NCBI RefSeq assembly: GCF_002019595.1
Contig: NZ_KV917369.1
Coordinates: forward strand, 778,458 to 842,457
DNA: 64,000 nt
Reading direction: 5' to 3'
From: Priestia abyssalis
GTDB taxonomy: Bacteria; Bacillota; Bacilli; Bacillales; Bacillaceae_H
Shown here: positions 35,962 to 45,223 of the stretch, in pieces
Layout: every line of letters starts with the position of its first letter
How positions within the stretch are numbered: the first letter of the stretch is position 1
The notes under the pieces: generated by a model
What the model was told of the DNA's origin: nothing
Databases searched by the model: none
What the model saw: only the letters and a program-made list of their open reading frames with translations
Position numbers and translations under genes: made by a program

Positions 35962-37692
35962 GTGTTGAATCTACTAAGAAAACTACGAATGGACCGGACG
36001 AGAGGGCAAATATTTTTTGGATTTATAGTTGCCATGATTATTGTATTGACGTTAACGATTAGTGTTTCTTATTTAATGCTTTCAAAATTGCAAAAAGAAA
36101 ATGCAGAACAATATGTTAATGAAATTGCTGCACAAATGAGCGGGCGTTTAGAGGCCCTTTTAAATGAGGTCAATGTGCTAACCCTTCATCTTGCAACAGA
36201 TGATCGTATCCAAGAGATGCTTATAGATGAACTAAATGGTTCAAAGCCTTCTTTTGATGAGAGAATCGCGATACGCAAAGTATTACTCAATACAAGTGCC
36301 TATTCACAAGCAATCGAGGAGATTGAATTGTTTTCGCTTTCAAACAGCATTTACCCTGTTGTCAATAAAACGATTACGGAAAGGATTGGGAAACCATATG
36401 TTGCTGAAGCGGATGAAAAGGTAAAGGCTGGGAATCTTGTGTGGATTGGTCGCGACCATGAAAATCCAGATTATTTAGTGGCAGTTCGGCAAATTCGCTT
36501 AGAGAAAAGGAAGTACCAAAAAGGCGGCTATTTAGTGATCCGGGTTAAGCCCTCCCTTATTGAATTTACACGTAAAGATATAGCTGAAATGAACGGAAGT
36601 ACGATGTATCTCCTCGATGCAGAAAAAACGGATATTTCGACAGAGGAAAAAAACAAACCTCTTTTATCAATTGGCGATATTCAAGAGAAGAAAAAAGATT
36701 ACATTACAGTAAAAAAAAGGGTAGCAGAAACGAATTGGACACTTGCTCTTTTAGTTCCTAAAAAAGAGGTAACAGAAGGAATCGATTTTTTACAGACTGT
36801 GCTAGTATGGGCAAGCATTCTTAGCATCATTTTATTTGCATTATTGTCTTATTACCTTTCTTTATTTATTACGTCCTCGATCAAAAAAATGACAAAGGTA
36901 ATGCAACAAGCAAAAGGCGGTATTCTTGCAGAGAATCCTGACCACTATTTTAATCATGAAATCAACCAGTTGAATACCGTCTATAATCAAATGGTTAAAC
37001 AAATTAATTATTTGATAGAAGCTGTTTATGAAAAGGAGATTATTAGAAGCAAAAGTGAAATTAAGGCGCTTCACTCACAAATTAACCCGCACTTTTTATT
37101 TAATACATTGGATTCGCTTTATTGGTCGCTTATTAGTAAAGAAGAAGAAAAGCTGGCACAGTTTGTCGTTACGCTGGCTGATTTATTCCGATATGCCATT
37201 CAACCAAACCGGAAAGATGGTTTCGTAACAATTGAAGAAGAGTTGCAACAGGTAAAGCGATATGCTGATATTATGCGGATGCGCTGGGATGAACGTCTCC
37301 AAGTCGATATAGATTTCGACCAACGTGCAGCAATGTGTGAAATCCCCAAACTAACCATCCAACCTATTTTAGAAAATGCGATCACTCATGGCATTGAACC
37401 AAAGAGCAACGGCGGCATTGTTAAGCTGTCGGTAAAAGAGGAAGAGGGAATTGTTAAAATCATCGTTAAAGATAATGGTATTGGGGTAGAAGGAGAGCGG
37501 CTAAAGGAAATTCAAAAACGCCTGCAAAATGGAACAAGCATGAATTCCATTGCAAAAGGAACTGGAATCGGCTTATTTAATATTCATAAACTTCTTCAAC
37601 TGCATTTTGGACAAGAATTTGGTTTACAGATTGATAGTCTTTTAAATAAAGGAACCACAGTAATTTTACGAATACCATCAAGGAGCTGGTGA
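35962..37692 (+). CDS. YesM-type sensor histidine kinase
   Basis: 576 residues from GTG 35962 (AGGTGAGG upstream; GTG 35953 is the longer option). TM1 (~15-38), a ~240-residue extracellular sensor, TM2 (~275-297), HAMP, then a His_kinase domain with His377 in INPHFLFNTLDSLYWS, the HPK7-type motif, and HATPase (ILENAITHG, DNGIGV, GTGIGLFNIHKLL). Members of this family respond to oligosaccharides and pair with AraC-type response regulators. Its partner follows 4 bp later and a sugar ABC importer lies downstream, so it likely senses xylo- or arabino-oligosaccharides. Confidence 0.9.
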   Translation: MLNLLRKLRMDRTRGQIFFGFIVAMIIVLTLTISVSYLMLSKLQKENAEQYVNEIAAQMSGRLEALLNEVNVLTLHLATDDRIQEMLIDELNGSKPSFDERIAIRKVLLNTSAYSQAIEEIELFSLSNSIYPVVNKTITERIGKPYVAEADEKVKAGNLVWIGRDHENPDYLVAVRQIRLEKRKYQKGGYLVIRVKPSLIEFTRKDIAEMNGSTMYLLDAEKTDISTEEKNKPLLSIGDIQEKKKDYITVKKRVAETNWTLALLVPKKEVTEGIDFLQTVLVWASILSIILFALLSYYLSLFITSSIKKMTKVMQQAKGGILAENPDHYFNHEINQLNTVYNQMVKQINYLIEAVYEKEIIRSKSEIKALHSQINPHFLFNTLDSLYWSLISKEEEKLAQFVVTLADLFRYAIQPNRKDGFVTIEEELQQVKRYADIMRMRWDERLQVDIDFDQRAAMCEIPKLTIQPILENAITHGIEPKSNGGIVKLSVKEEEGIVKIIVKDNGIGVEGERLKEIQKRLQNGTSMNSIAKGTGIGLFNIHKLLQLHFGQEFGLQIDSLLNKGTTVILRIPSRSW

Positions 37693-37696
37693 TAGT

Positions 37697-38491
37697 ATGA
37701 ATCATCCTGCTATATTAATTGTTGATGATGAACGTAACGCAAGAATGGGAGTTTCTCTTACTCTGCAAAAATGGGCAAAAGGACAGTATGATGTAGATGT
37801 AGCTGAAAATGGCTTTCAGGCTTTCGAACTCATGAGGGAGCGTAACTATGATTTATTGGTGACGGATATTCAAATGCCTGTCATGACAGGCATTGAGCTG
37901 CTGGAAGCATTGAGAAATGAAGATAAAGACGTGACGAGTATCTTATTGACAGGCTTTGCAGAGTTTGAATATGCAAAAAGAGGTTTACAGCTTGGGGCTG
38001 TTGATTATTTATTAAAGCCCATTCAGCAGGACAAACTGATTGCTTCTGCTCAAAAGGCACTGGAAACAGCTAAAAAGAAACAGAGGACAAAATTAAGTGA
38101 ACTTCTTATTGATCCAGAAATACAGGAGTTCTTCTCGGATCAAAAGAAATCGAGTAATCTCAGTATTGATAGCGCCATTAAATACATTAATGATCATTTA
38201 CGTACAACATTGGCAATTAAAGACGTAGCGCAGCATGTTCATCTTAATTCAAGCTACTTTAGTGTTTTATTTAAACAAGAAAAAGGAATCACTTTCAGCG
38301 ACTTTGTTACAAAGTTGAGGCTCAAGAAGGCAAAAGAGCTGCTTATTATAACGGATTTAGGGATTGACGAAATTTCAGAACAAATCGGCTATCAAACAAC
38401 CAGTTATTTTATCAAAATATTTAAAAAAAATGAAAGTATGACGCCAAAGCAATATCGCGATCGTTTTTTAGAGAAAAGAAAATCAGTGTAA
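37697..38491 (+). CDS. YesN-type response regulator with AraC DNA-binding domain
   Basis: 264 residues. The receiver domain at 1-~122 has phospho-Asp57 (LLVTDIQMPVMTG) and LLKPIQQD. An AraC-type pair of helix-turn-helix motifs spans ~160-262 (TLAIKDVAQHVHLNSSYFSV and ISEQIGYQTTSYFIKIFKK). It lacks the long middle linker of many YesN proteins. Cognate to the kinase just upstream and probable activator of the ABC importer that starts at 39085. Confidence 0.9.
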   Translation: MNHPAILIVDDERNARMGVSLTLQKWAKGQYDVDVAENGFQAFELMRERNYDLLVTDIQMPVMTGIELLEALRNEDKDVTSILLTGFAEFEYAKRGLQLGAVDYLLKPIQQDKLIASAQKALETAKKKQRTKLSELLIDPEIQEFFSDQKKSSNLSIDSAIKYINDHLRTTLAIKDVAQHVHLNSSYFSVLFKQEKGITFSDFVTKLRLKKAKELLIITDLGIDEISEQIGYQTTSYFIKIFKKNESMTPKQYRDRFLEKRKSV

Positions 38492-38500
38492 AATATCCAG

Positions 38501-38590
38501 CTAGAACATTCAACATGGTCAAAGAGCACCTATGTCGAGTGTTCTAGACCTTTGTGAGTATATTCAAGATAGAAGAATAGAAAAGCGTAA
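38501..38590 (+). repeat. Intergenic hairpin repeat, form B, copy 6
   Basis: CTAGAACATTCAACATG (38501-38517) with TATGTCGAGTGTTCTAG (38531-38547), then the complete tail ACCTTTGTGAGTATATTCAA and GATAGAAGAATAGAAAAGCG. It starts about 10 bp after the response-regulator stop. A far-end fragment, TATCGAGTTATCAAGTTGAA, lies at ~38793. Confidence 0.7.
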
Positions 38591-38650
38591 ACAGGATGAA
38601 AAGCAATGGTGCCGTTAAAAAATGAATTTGTATAGAAATTGTAAGGAATG

Positions 38651-38710
38651 AACCGTTATAAGAACCGTTCAAGATCGAGGGTTCTAGTAACGGTTTATTT
38701 TAGTTTGGAG
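38651..38710 (+). terminator. Hairpin terminator after the two-component genes
   Basis: AACCGTTA plus AGAACC pair with GGTTCT plus TAACGGTT (38651-38666 with 38680-38695) and a 2x2 internal loop, followed by TATTTTAGTTT. 38711-38940 has no gene that I can support. Confidence 0.6.
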
Positions 38711-38944
38711 GCTGTTTTTAGAGGAGTCTTCTATTTGTATGTAGACAACCGTTTGTGAACTCGCCTCAATAGAATGGAGAAGTATCGAGTTATCAAGTTG
38801 AATTTATATAGAAAGCACTCGCAATCAGCAGGAAATTTAAGAGATAGATACGGTTTAGCGAGAAGATTCAAATAAAAGGAGTTAGAATGATTTGAATTTT
38901 CTGACCATCTAATGAATGTGCTATTTTAGCCAATCAGAGTCTAA

Positions 38945-38992
38945 TTACATACTGTGGAAATGTTGATATTATAAGTTTGTAAACGCATACAA
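38945..38992 (+). promoter_or_regulatory. ABC importer promoter with perfect cre site
   Basis: -35 TTACAT (38945-38950), 16-bp spacer, -10 TATTAT (38967-38972). TTGTAAACGCATACAA at 38977-38992 contains TGTAAACGCATACA, an exact fit to the CcpA cre consensus TGNAARCGNWWWCA, placed right over the start point. Weak -35 suits activation by the YesN-type regulator. Confidence 0.65.
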
Positions 38993-39084
38993 CGAAGGAG
39001 GAGATGGGGGGATATAAGTGCTGTATCAAAACTAATCACTCAGGATGCGTGACTTTTGATTCTAAAAAAAAGGGGGAGTTGTCG

Positions 39085-39972
39085 GTGAGAGAAACGGGAC
39101 TGCAGCGTTGGACAAGCGGATTGTTCTTTATGGGACCAGCTCTTGCAATTTTTTCATTTATTATTATTGTCCCAATCATTATGAGTATTTATTACAGCTT
39201 TTTTGAATGGGATGCCATTAGCCCAAAAGTTTTTAACGGTCTTGAAAACTATAAAAGACTCCTTGCAGATGAAATTGTTTGGACTTCACTAAAAAACTCT
39301 GCGCTGCTTACACTAGGTGCCTTGTTCATTCAGATTCCCGTCGGATTGTTTCTAGCTGTTCTTCTTAGTTACAAACTAAAAGGATCCAATTTTTTGAAAA
39401 CGGTTTATTTTACACCTGTCATGCTTTCGACAGCGGTACTTGGAATTTTATGGGGACAAATTTATGATCCTAATTTTGGATTGATTAACAATTTTTTAAT
39501 CAAATTAGGTCTTGAGAATTGGACTCATGCTTGGCTCGGTGAGGAAAAATATGCGCTTGCATCAGTTATTGCTGTTGTTGCCTGGCAGTTTATCGGGTTT
39601 TATGTCATTGTCTACTTTGCAGCGCTGCAAAATGTGCCGGAGGAAGTGCTTGAATCAGCACGAATTGAAGGGGCAAGTGAATGGCAAATATTATTCCGTA
39701 TTCGCATTCCGCTCATCTGGCACGTTATCACGTTTACGATTTTGAACTGTGTAATTAATTCATTGAAATACTTTGATCTTATTTACATCATGACAGGAGG
39801 CGGACCAAACAATTCGAGTGAGGTACTGGCAAGCTATATGATGAAAAATGCCTTCACTTTAATGGATTATGGATATGGAAGTGCCATCTCAACGTTCTTG
39901 CTTGTATTCGGACTAGTTATTGCCTTTATTTTGGCAAAGGTGTTAGGAAAAGGTACATCCCAATTCCAATAA
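39085..39972 (+). CDS. Oligosaccharide ABC transporter permease 1 (MalF/MsmF family)
   Basis: 295 residues from GTG 39085 (AGGGGGAG 6 nt upstream); the longer frame from 39004 has no ribosome site at its start. Six membrane segments. The EAA loop that contacts the ATPase reads EVLESARIEGASEWQILFRIRIPLIW, ending in the typical RIPLI. MalF-type permease of the CUT1 family. Pairs with the permease 16 bp downstream. No ATPase gene is in the cluster, as usual in Bacillus, where a shared MsmX-type ATPase serves such importers (family knowledge). Confidence 0.9.
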   Translation: MRETGLQRWTSGLFFMGPALAIFSFIIIVPIIMSIYYSFFEWDAISPKVFNGLENYKRLLADEIVWTSLKNSALLTLGALFIQIPVGLFLAVLLSYKLKGSNFLKTVYFTPVMLSTAVLGILWGQIYDPNFGLINNFLIKLGLENWTHAWLGEEKYALASVIAVVAWQFIGFYVIVYFAALQNVPEEVLESARIEGASEWQILFRIRIPLIWHVITFTILNCVINSLKYFDLIYIMTGGGPNNSSEVLASYMMKNAFTLMDYGYGSAISTFLLVFGLVIAFILAKVLGKGTSQFQ

Positions 39973-39988
39973 AGAAAGGAGCAGAAAA

Positions 39989-40882
39989 GTGAAAAGTACA
40001 CCGATCGAAACTGTTAAACCGATTCAGAGACCCGGCCTTTTAAACTTACAAAAACGTTTAACTAAAAGGACGCTTGTTCGTTTCAGTATCTACTTCATTC
40101 TCTTCGTTCATTTAGTGTTCACCGGTTACCCGTTCGTATGGATGCTGATTTCTTCATTTAAAAGCGATAGTGAATATTTCGCCAATCCATGGGGGCTGCC
40201 TTCAGAGTGGCACTTTGAAAACTTCGGAAAAGCATGGAATGAAGGGATCAGCGATTACTTCTTTAATACTACCTATATTACCGTTTTCTCCGTACTCGGC
40301 TTGTTGATTGTTTCGTCATTTATCGCCTTTTACCTGGCTGTTCGTCCGTTTAAAGGTTCGAAAGTTCTGCTCGGTATGTTCTTCTTGGCGATGCTGATTC
40401 CAGTGCAGAGTACACTTATTCCAATCTTTAACATAGCAAACAAATTCGGATTTTACGATACGTTTTGGGCTCTGTTTTTTCCATACATCGGATTTGGTCT
40501 TCCAATGGCAGTCTTTTTATTATATGGTTTTTTCACTCAAATTCCAAAGGAACTTGAGGAAGCGGCGGTAATGGATGGCTGCAATATTTATCAACTGTTC
40601 TTTCGTATTTATTTGCCGCTTGCCAAACCAATTTTGGCAACGGTTACAATTCTATCATTCTTTAACATCTTTAATGAGTTTATCTTCCCGCTTGTCATGA
40701 CTTCAGATGAGTCATTAAAAACGTTACCGCTTGGTCTTATGGCATTTAAGGGGAATTTTAGTGCCAGCTATTCTACCATAAGCGCAGCGCTTGTTATTTC
40801 AACCGCACCAATCATCATCCTATACGCGTTTTTACAAAAGTACATTACAAAAGGTGTTGTAGCCGGTTCAGTCAAAGGCTGA
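39989..40882 (+). CDS. Oligosaccharide ABC transporter permease 2 (MalG/MsmG family)
   Basis: 297 residues from GTG 39989 with AAAGGAG 6 nt upstream. Six membrane segments and the EAA loop ELEEAAVMDGCNIYQLFFRIYLPLAKP, a MalG-type signature. Forms the heterodimeric channel with the preceding permease and receives substrate from the lipoprotein encoded next. Confidence 0.9.
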   Translation: MKSTPIETVKPIQRPGLLNLQKRLTKRTLVRFSIYFILFVHLVFTGYPFVWMLISSFKSDSEYFANPWGLPSEWHFENFGKAWNEGISDYFFNTTYITVFSVLGLLIVSSFIAFYLAVRPFKGSKVLLGMFFLAMLIPVQSTLIPIFNIANKFGFYDTFWALFFPYIGFGLPMAVFLLYGFFTQIPKELEEAAVMDGCNIYQLFFRIYLPLAKPILATVTILSFFNIFNEFIFPLVMTSDESLKTLPLGLMAFKGNFSASYSTISAALVISTAPIIILYAFLQKYITKGVVAGSVKG

Positions 40883-40927
40883 CCATAAGGTATTGTCAAC
40901 TAACGATGGGCTAAAGGGGGATAAGAG

Positions 40928-42184
40928 ATGAAAAAGTATTTTGTATTACTATTAATGTTTGTGTTATTCCTGGCCGGGTGCAACAGCGGAAAGCCTGCAA
41001 GCTCCAGCGATGGGGCGAAGGAATTAATATTTTGGAGCTTCGAAACGGAAAAAAGAGAGCAAATCCAAAAATCAGTTGAAGAATTCAATAGCTCCCATAA
41101 GGATATTCACATTAAAGCGGAATTCATTGAAAATGAAGCATTCAAGACGAAGATGAAAGTAGCTATGGCAGGAAATAAACTGCCGGATATATTTCCTTAC
41201 TGGAGCGGGGCAACATTTGAAACATTAGTAGATGCGGGAGTGGTTGGAGATTTAACTGAGCATCTTGAACAAGATACTGAATTTAAAAATAAGGTACTAC
41301 CAGGCGGATTAGAAACATTCAGCTATGATGGAAAGACATATGGCATTCCACTCACACTAAGTTCAGTTCAGCTATGGTACAACAAAGAAATCTTTGAAAA
41401 GAACGGATTAACACCTCCCAAAACATATGACGAGCTATTGGAAGTTATCGATAAGCTGAATGCGAAAAACATCACTCCGATTACAGTGTCCGGTAAGGAT
41501 CGTTGGCCGGTACTTCATTGGTACTCTTATGTAGCACAGCGAATTGGCGGTAACGAACCTTTTGAAAAAGCAAAAAATGGCGAAACGGACTTTACGGAAG
41601 CAAGCTTTGTTGATGCGGGTGAAAAATTAAAAGAATTGGCGATTGAGAAAAAAGGTTTTGTCAATGGATTTCTCGGTATAGACAATTCGGCAGCTGGATC
41701 GGTGTTTATGAGCGGAAAAGCGGCCATGTACTTGCAAGGTGATTGGGCTCTTGCAGATTTTGTAAAAGATGAAGCATTCACGAAAAAAGTAGGATTTATT
41801 CCCTTCCCTAAAGTAGAAGGAGGAAATGACGATGAACACATATTCCACGGCGGCTTCGGATTCGGGTATGCGATTTCGGCTAAAGCTGATCAAAAAGCAG
41901 CATATGAAGCAATCAAATTTTTAAGCAGTGCTGAGCAAAGACAACAAATAACGGAAGCCGGCACTCCAAGTGCAATGAAAGATGTGGAGTTAGATCCAGC
42001 GAAAATGAATCCGCTAGTGTACGAATATTTGACATATGTTGGGGAAAATGCAAAAGGTTTCTTTGGCTATTATGATCAACAGCTTGATCCAAAACGTGCA
42101 GATCAGTTTTTAAATGTAACTTCTGCGATTGTTGGAAAGCCAGATGTTGATGTGAAGAAGGAATTAGGAACGATTATAAAGTAA
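40928..42184 (+). CDS. Oligosaccharide ABC transporter binding lipoprotein 1
   Basis: 418 residues, lipobox LFLAGC. CUT1-type SBP_bac_1 family: ELIFWSFETEKREQIQKSVE at the start, WSGATFETLVDAG, GIPLTLSSVQLWYNKEIFEKNGLTPPKTYDEL and MYLQGDWALADF. It captures an oligosaccharide for the two permeases upstream. The paralogue at 46545 is collinear over its full length, with many long identical stretches, e.g. YNKEIFEKNGLTPPKTYDEL and FFGYYDQQLDPKRADQF. Neighbouring GH43 xylosidase suggests xylo-oligosaccharide ligands; this is inference. Confidence 0.9.
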   Translation: MKKYFVLLLMFVLFLAGCNSGKPASSSDGAKELIFWSFETEKREQIQKSVEEFNSSHKDIHIKAEFIENEAFKTKMKVAMAGNKLPDIFPYWSGATFETLVDAGVVGDLTEHLEQDTEFKNKVLPGGLETFSYDGKTYGIPLTLSSVQLWYNKEIFEKNGLTPPKTYDELLEVIDKLNAKNITPITVSGKDRWPVLHWYSYVAQRIGGNEPFEKAKNGETDFTEASFVDAGEKLKELAIEKKGFVNGFLGIDNSAAGSVFMSGKAAMYLQGDWALADFVKDEAFTKKVGFIPFPKVEGGNDDEHIFHGGFGFGYAISAKADQKAAYEAIKFLSSAEQRQQITEAGTPSAMKDVELDPAKMNPLVYEYLTYVGENAKGFFGYYDQQLDPKRADQFLNVTSAIVGKPDVDVKKELGTIIK

Positions 42185-42208
42185 TAGCAATGATTCTATT
42201 AACTACTT

Positions 42209-42257
42209 CCGCATTCTCGCCATGCCATTCAGTTGAAGAGAATGCGGATATAATTTT
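42209..42257 (+). terminator. Terminator-like hairpin after binding lipoprotein 1
   Basis: CCGCATTCTC (42209-42218) / GAGAATGCGG (42238-42247), then ATATAATTTT. A short form-D-like fragment (GTCATAAAAACCTGGCAAAG) follows at ~42299. Confidence 0.6.
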
Positions 42258-42354
42258 ACCTAAACATACGACTAGAATCATCCCGACCTGAAAGGACCTG
42301 TCATAAAAACCTGGCAAAGCAATTTCCATATAAAAATAAAAAGGAGAGGTTTTC

Positions 42355-43323
42355 TTGAAACTTGGTGTGTTTGCCGTTTTATTTTCTAAAAAGCCGCTGG
42401 AGGAAGCATTGGATTACATAAAAGAGAGCGGTCTCGATACAGTGGAAATCGGTACAGGCGGTTATGTAGGAGATGCTCATTGTAAGCCATCGGAACTTTT
42501 ACATGACAAAGAAAAGTTAAAACGATTTAAACAGGCATTTGATTCCCGCGGAATTCAAATTAGTGCGCTAAGCTGTCACGGAAATCCGCTGCATCCGAAC
42601 AAAAACATCGCAGCCGAATACCATCAAGCATTTCAGGATACTGTACGATTGGCGTCTAAGCTCGGAATTGAAAATGTGGTTACGTTTTCAGGGTGTCCGG
42701 GTGAATCTGACTACTCTTTGCATCCTGTATGGATCACATGTCCGTGGCCAAATGACTTTTCAGATGTAGTGAACTGGCAGTGGAATGAAAAGGTCATTCC
42801 GTATTGGAAAGAGCAGAACGAGTTTTTAAAGGAACATGGCGTAAGAGCTGCCATCGAACCTCATCCAGGCTTTGTGGTCTATAACACGGAAACATTGCTG
42901 CGCTTAAGAGCGGAATGCGGCGGGCAAATTGGGGCTAACTTCGATCCGAGCCATTACTTCTGGCAGGGAATGGATCCTGTTGCCTGCATTAAGGCATTAG
43001 GAAAAGAAAATGCGTTATATCACTTCCATGCCAAGGACACAAAAGTAGATGGGCAAAATAATCCGTTAAATGGAGTGCTGGATACAAAGAGTTACAGCGA
43101 CCTTGCCAACCGCTCCTGGATTTTTAGAACAGTCGGCTACGGCCATGGCGAAGATACGTGGAGAGAAATCGTGAGTGCACTTCAAACCATCGGCTATGAT
43201 GGAGCAATCAGCATTGAGCATGAAGATGGATTAATGAGTGTGGAAGAAGGATTTGGAAAAGCCGTCGCTTTTTTACGGGACAAAATCATTAAAGAAGGAG
43301 CTGTTGAGATGTGGTGGGCGTAA
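42355..43323 (+). CDS. Sugar phosphate isomerase/epimerase (AP endonuclease 2-like TIM barrel)
   Basis: 322 residues from a TTG start behind AAGGAGAGG. Xylose-isomerase-like TIM barrel: GLDTVEIGTGG, ISALSCHGNPLHP, AAIEPHPGF (metal Glu), ANFDPSHYFW (Asp/His), YHFHAKDTK (His) and ISIEHED (Glu) give a divalent-metal site. Members isomerise or epimerise sugars or act on 3-keto-sugars. The stop overlaps the next dehydrogenase by 13 nt, implying coupled translation and a shared pathway. Confidence 0.85.
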   Translation: MKLGVFAVLFSKKPLEEALDYIKESGLDTVEIGTGGYVGDAHCKPSELLHDKEKLKRFKQAFDSRGIQISALSCHGNPLHPNKNIAAEYHQAFQDTVRLASKLGIENVVTFSGCPGESDYSLHPVWITCPWPNDFSDVVNWQWNEKVIPYWKEQNEFLKEHGVRAAIEPHPGFVVYNTETLLRLRAECGGQIGANFDPSHYFWQGMDPVACIKALGKENALYHFHAKDTKVDGQNNPLNGVLDTKSYSDLANRSWIFRTVGYGHGEDTWREIVSALQTIGYDGAISIEHEDGLMSVEEGFGKAVAFLRDKIIKEGAVEMWWA

Positions 43324-44513
43324 ACAAAAAACAAATAAGAATTGGGATGATCGGCTACAAGTTTATGGGAAAAGCTCATTCTCATGCCTACAGAGATGTA
43401 TCGTTCTATTTTGAAATAAATGTTGAGCCTGTTTTGCAGGCGGTGTGCGGCCGAAATGAAGAAGCTGTAAAAGAAGCGGCAGCCAAGATGGGCTGGCGAA
43501 GCTATGAGACAGACTGGAGAGCATTAATTGAGCGTGATGATATTGATTTAATTGATATTGTGACCCCTAATAACAGCCATACTGAAATTGCGATTGCGGC
43601 TGCTGAAGCAGGAAAGCATGTGTTTTGTGAAAAACCGCTGGCCATGACACTTGAGCAATCGAAGCGTATGTTAGAAGCAGTTGAGAAAAACGGTGTCATC
43701 CACATGATCAACCACAACTACCGTTTTGCTCCGGCAGTTCAATTGGCGAAAAAACTGATTGAAAGCGGACGGTTAGGCAAGATTTATCATGTTAGAGCTA
43801 CATATTTGCAGGACTGGATCATGGATCCGCAGTTTCCTCTCGTCTGGCGCTTGAGCAAAGAAGTATGCGGCTCAGGCTCGCATGGCGACCTGGCAGCTCA
43901 CAGCATTGATCTGGCAAGATTTTTAGTCGGTGAATTCAAAGAAGTTAGCGGTATATTAGAAACGTTCATTAAGCAGCGCCCGATTGTAGAAGACAGCTCC
44001 GGTTTAAGCGGAAAAGCCACTAGTGACAAAATGGGAGAAGTTGATGTAGACGATGTGAGTGTTTTCATCGCCCGGTTTGAAAGCGGTGCGATCGGTACGT
44101 TTGAAGCAACTCGTTTTGCAGGCGGGAATCGAAACGGCAACCGCATTGAGATTAATGGCGAAAAAGGCTCGATCCGTTGGGATATGGAGAATATGAACAA
44201 CTTGCAAGTTTACTTTCATGATGATGAACCGGGTTTGCAGGGGTTTCGAACGATTAATTGTACAGAAGAAATCCATCCTTATGCGGGGGCTTATTGGCCG
44301 GCAGGTCATATTATCGGATATGAACATACGTTTATCAATCTGATCGTGGAGTTACTAAACGGCGTGGACAAAGGCTATAGCCCGCTGCCTAACTTTACCG
44401 ACGGTGTAAGAAACCAGGCCGTACTGGAAGCTGTCGAGCAATCTTCCCGAACGAAACAGTGGGTTTCGATCTCAGATTTGCTTAAAAAATCAGAGCCATC
44501 TACAGTGGTTTAG
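43311..44513 (+). CDS. Gfo/Idh/MocA-family oxidoreductase
   Basis: 400 residues from GTG 43311 (or 43314) behind GAAGGAG. Rossmann region IRIGMIGYKFMGKAHSHAY, IVTPNNSHTEIA, and FCEKPLAM with the catalytic Lys. The substrate domain shows GSHGDLAAHSIDLARFL. It overlaps the isomerase gene and precedes a ThuA-like gene. Such enzymes paired with ThuA and isomerase-like proteins oxidise glycosides to 3-keto forms in some bacteria (family knowledge), which would fit an oligosaccharide substrate. Confidence 0.87.
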   Translation: MVGVNKKQIRIGMIGYKFMGKAHSHAYRDVSFYFEINVEPVLQAVCGRNEEAVKEAAAKMGWRSYETDWRALIERDDIDLIDIVTPNNSHTEIAIAAAEAGKHVFCEKPLAMTLEQSKRMLEAVEKNGVIHMINHNYRFAPAVQLAKKLIESGRLGKIYHVRATYLQDWIMDPQFPLVWRLSKEVCGSGSHGDLAAHSIDLARFLVGEFKEVSGILETFIKQRPIVEDSSGLSGKATSDKMGEVDVDDVSVFIARFESGAIGTFEATRFAGGNRNGNRIEINGEKGSIRWDMENMNNLQVYFHDDEPGLQGFRTINCTEEIHPYAGAYWPAGHIIGYEHTFINLIVELLNGVDKGYSPLPNFTDGVRNQAVLEAVEQSSRTKQWVSISDLLKKSEPSTVV

Positions 44514-44579
44514 GAACGTTTATGCATCTTGAGTGCAGCACTAGGGATAATGTCTATAAAGAATGTGAGGAGAAGACCA

Positions 44580-45203
44580 ATGAAAAAAGCATTAATTGTT
44601 TGGGGTGGATGGGATGGTCATCAGCCAGACCTTGTTGCTCAGATTTTTGCAGGTATATTGCGGGAAGAAAACTTTGATGTCACGGTTTCCGATACATTAG
44701 ACTCGTTTACAGATGCGGAAAGGATGGCCGCTCTTGATTTGATTGTCCCCGTCTGGACGATGGGAACAATTACGCAGGAACAGCTGCGGCCGTTGCTCGA
44801 TACAGTACAAGCGGGCTGCGGCATTGCCGGCTGCCACGGCGGGATGGCAGATTCATTTCGCAATGAAGTTGAATACCAGTACATGGTCGGAGGGCAATGG
44901 GTAGCACATCCTGGCAATGACGGGGTATTATATGAAGTCAACATGACGGACCTGGAGAATCTGCTTACGAAAGGAATTGGCGATTTCGAGGTGAAATCTG
45001 AGAAATATTACATGCATATCGATCCTGCTGTTAAAGTTCATGCAACCACAAATTTCGATGAAGTGAAAATGCCGGTTGTTTGGACAAAAACATGGGGGCA
45101 AGGTAAGGTGTATTACAATAGCCTCGGCCATCAAGCTGACATTGTAGCCATGCCTCAAGTCACGGAAATGATGCGTCGCGGATTTTTATGGGCCGCTCGC
45201 TAA
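44580..45203 (+). CDS. ThuA-like protein
   Basis: 207 residues from ATG 44580 (GTGAGGAGAAG upstream). Class I glutamine-amidotransferase-like fold of the ThuA family: KKALIVWGGWDGHQP, AGCGIAGCHGGMADSF, YQYMVGGQWVAHPG and PVVWTKTWGQGKVYYNSLGH. ThuA proteins act in trehalose and related disaccharide use in rhizobia and cluster with Gfo/Idh/MocA dehydrogenases, but their exact reaction is poorly defined. Flanked here by two such dehydrogenases. Confidence 0.85.
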   Translation: MKKALIVWGGWDGHQPDLVAQIFAGILREENFDVTVSDTLDSFTDAERMAALDLIVPVWTMGTITQEQLRPLLDTVQAGCGIAGCHGGMADSFRNEVEYQYMVGGQWVAHPGNDGVLYEVNMTDLENLLTKGIGDFEVKSEKYYMHIDPAVKVHATTNFDEVKMPVVWTKTWGQGKVYYNSLGHQADIVAMPQVTEMMRRGFLWAAR

Positions 45204-45223
45204 TAAGTGGGGAGGAGTTAATC

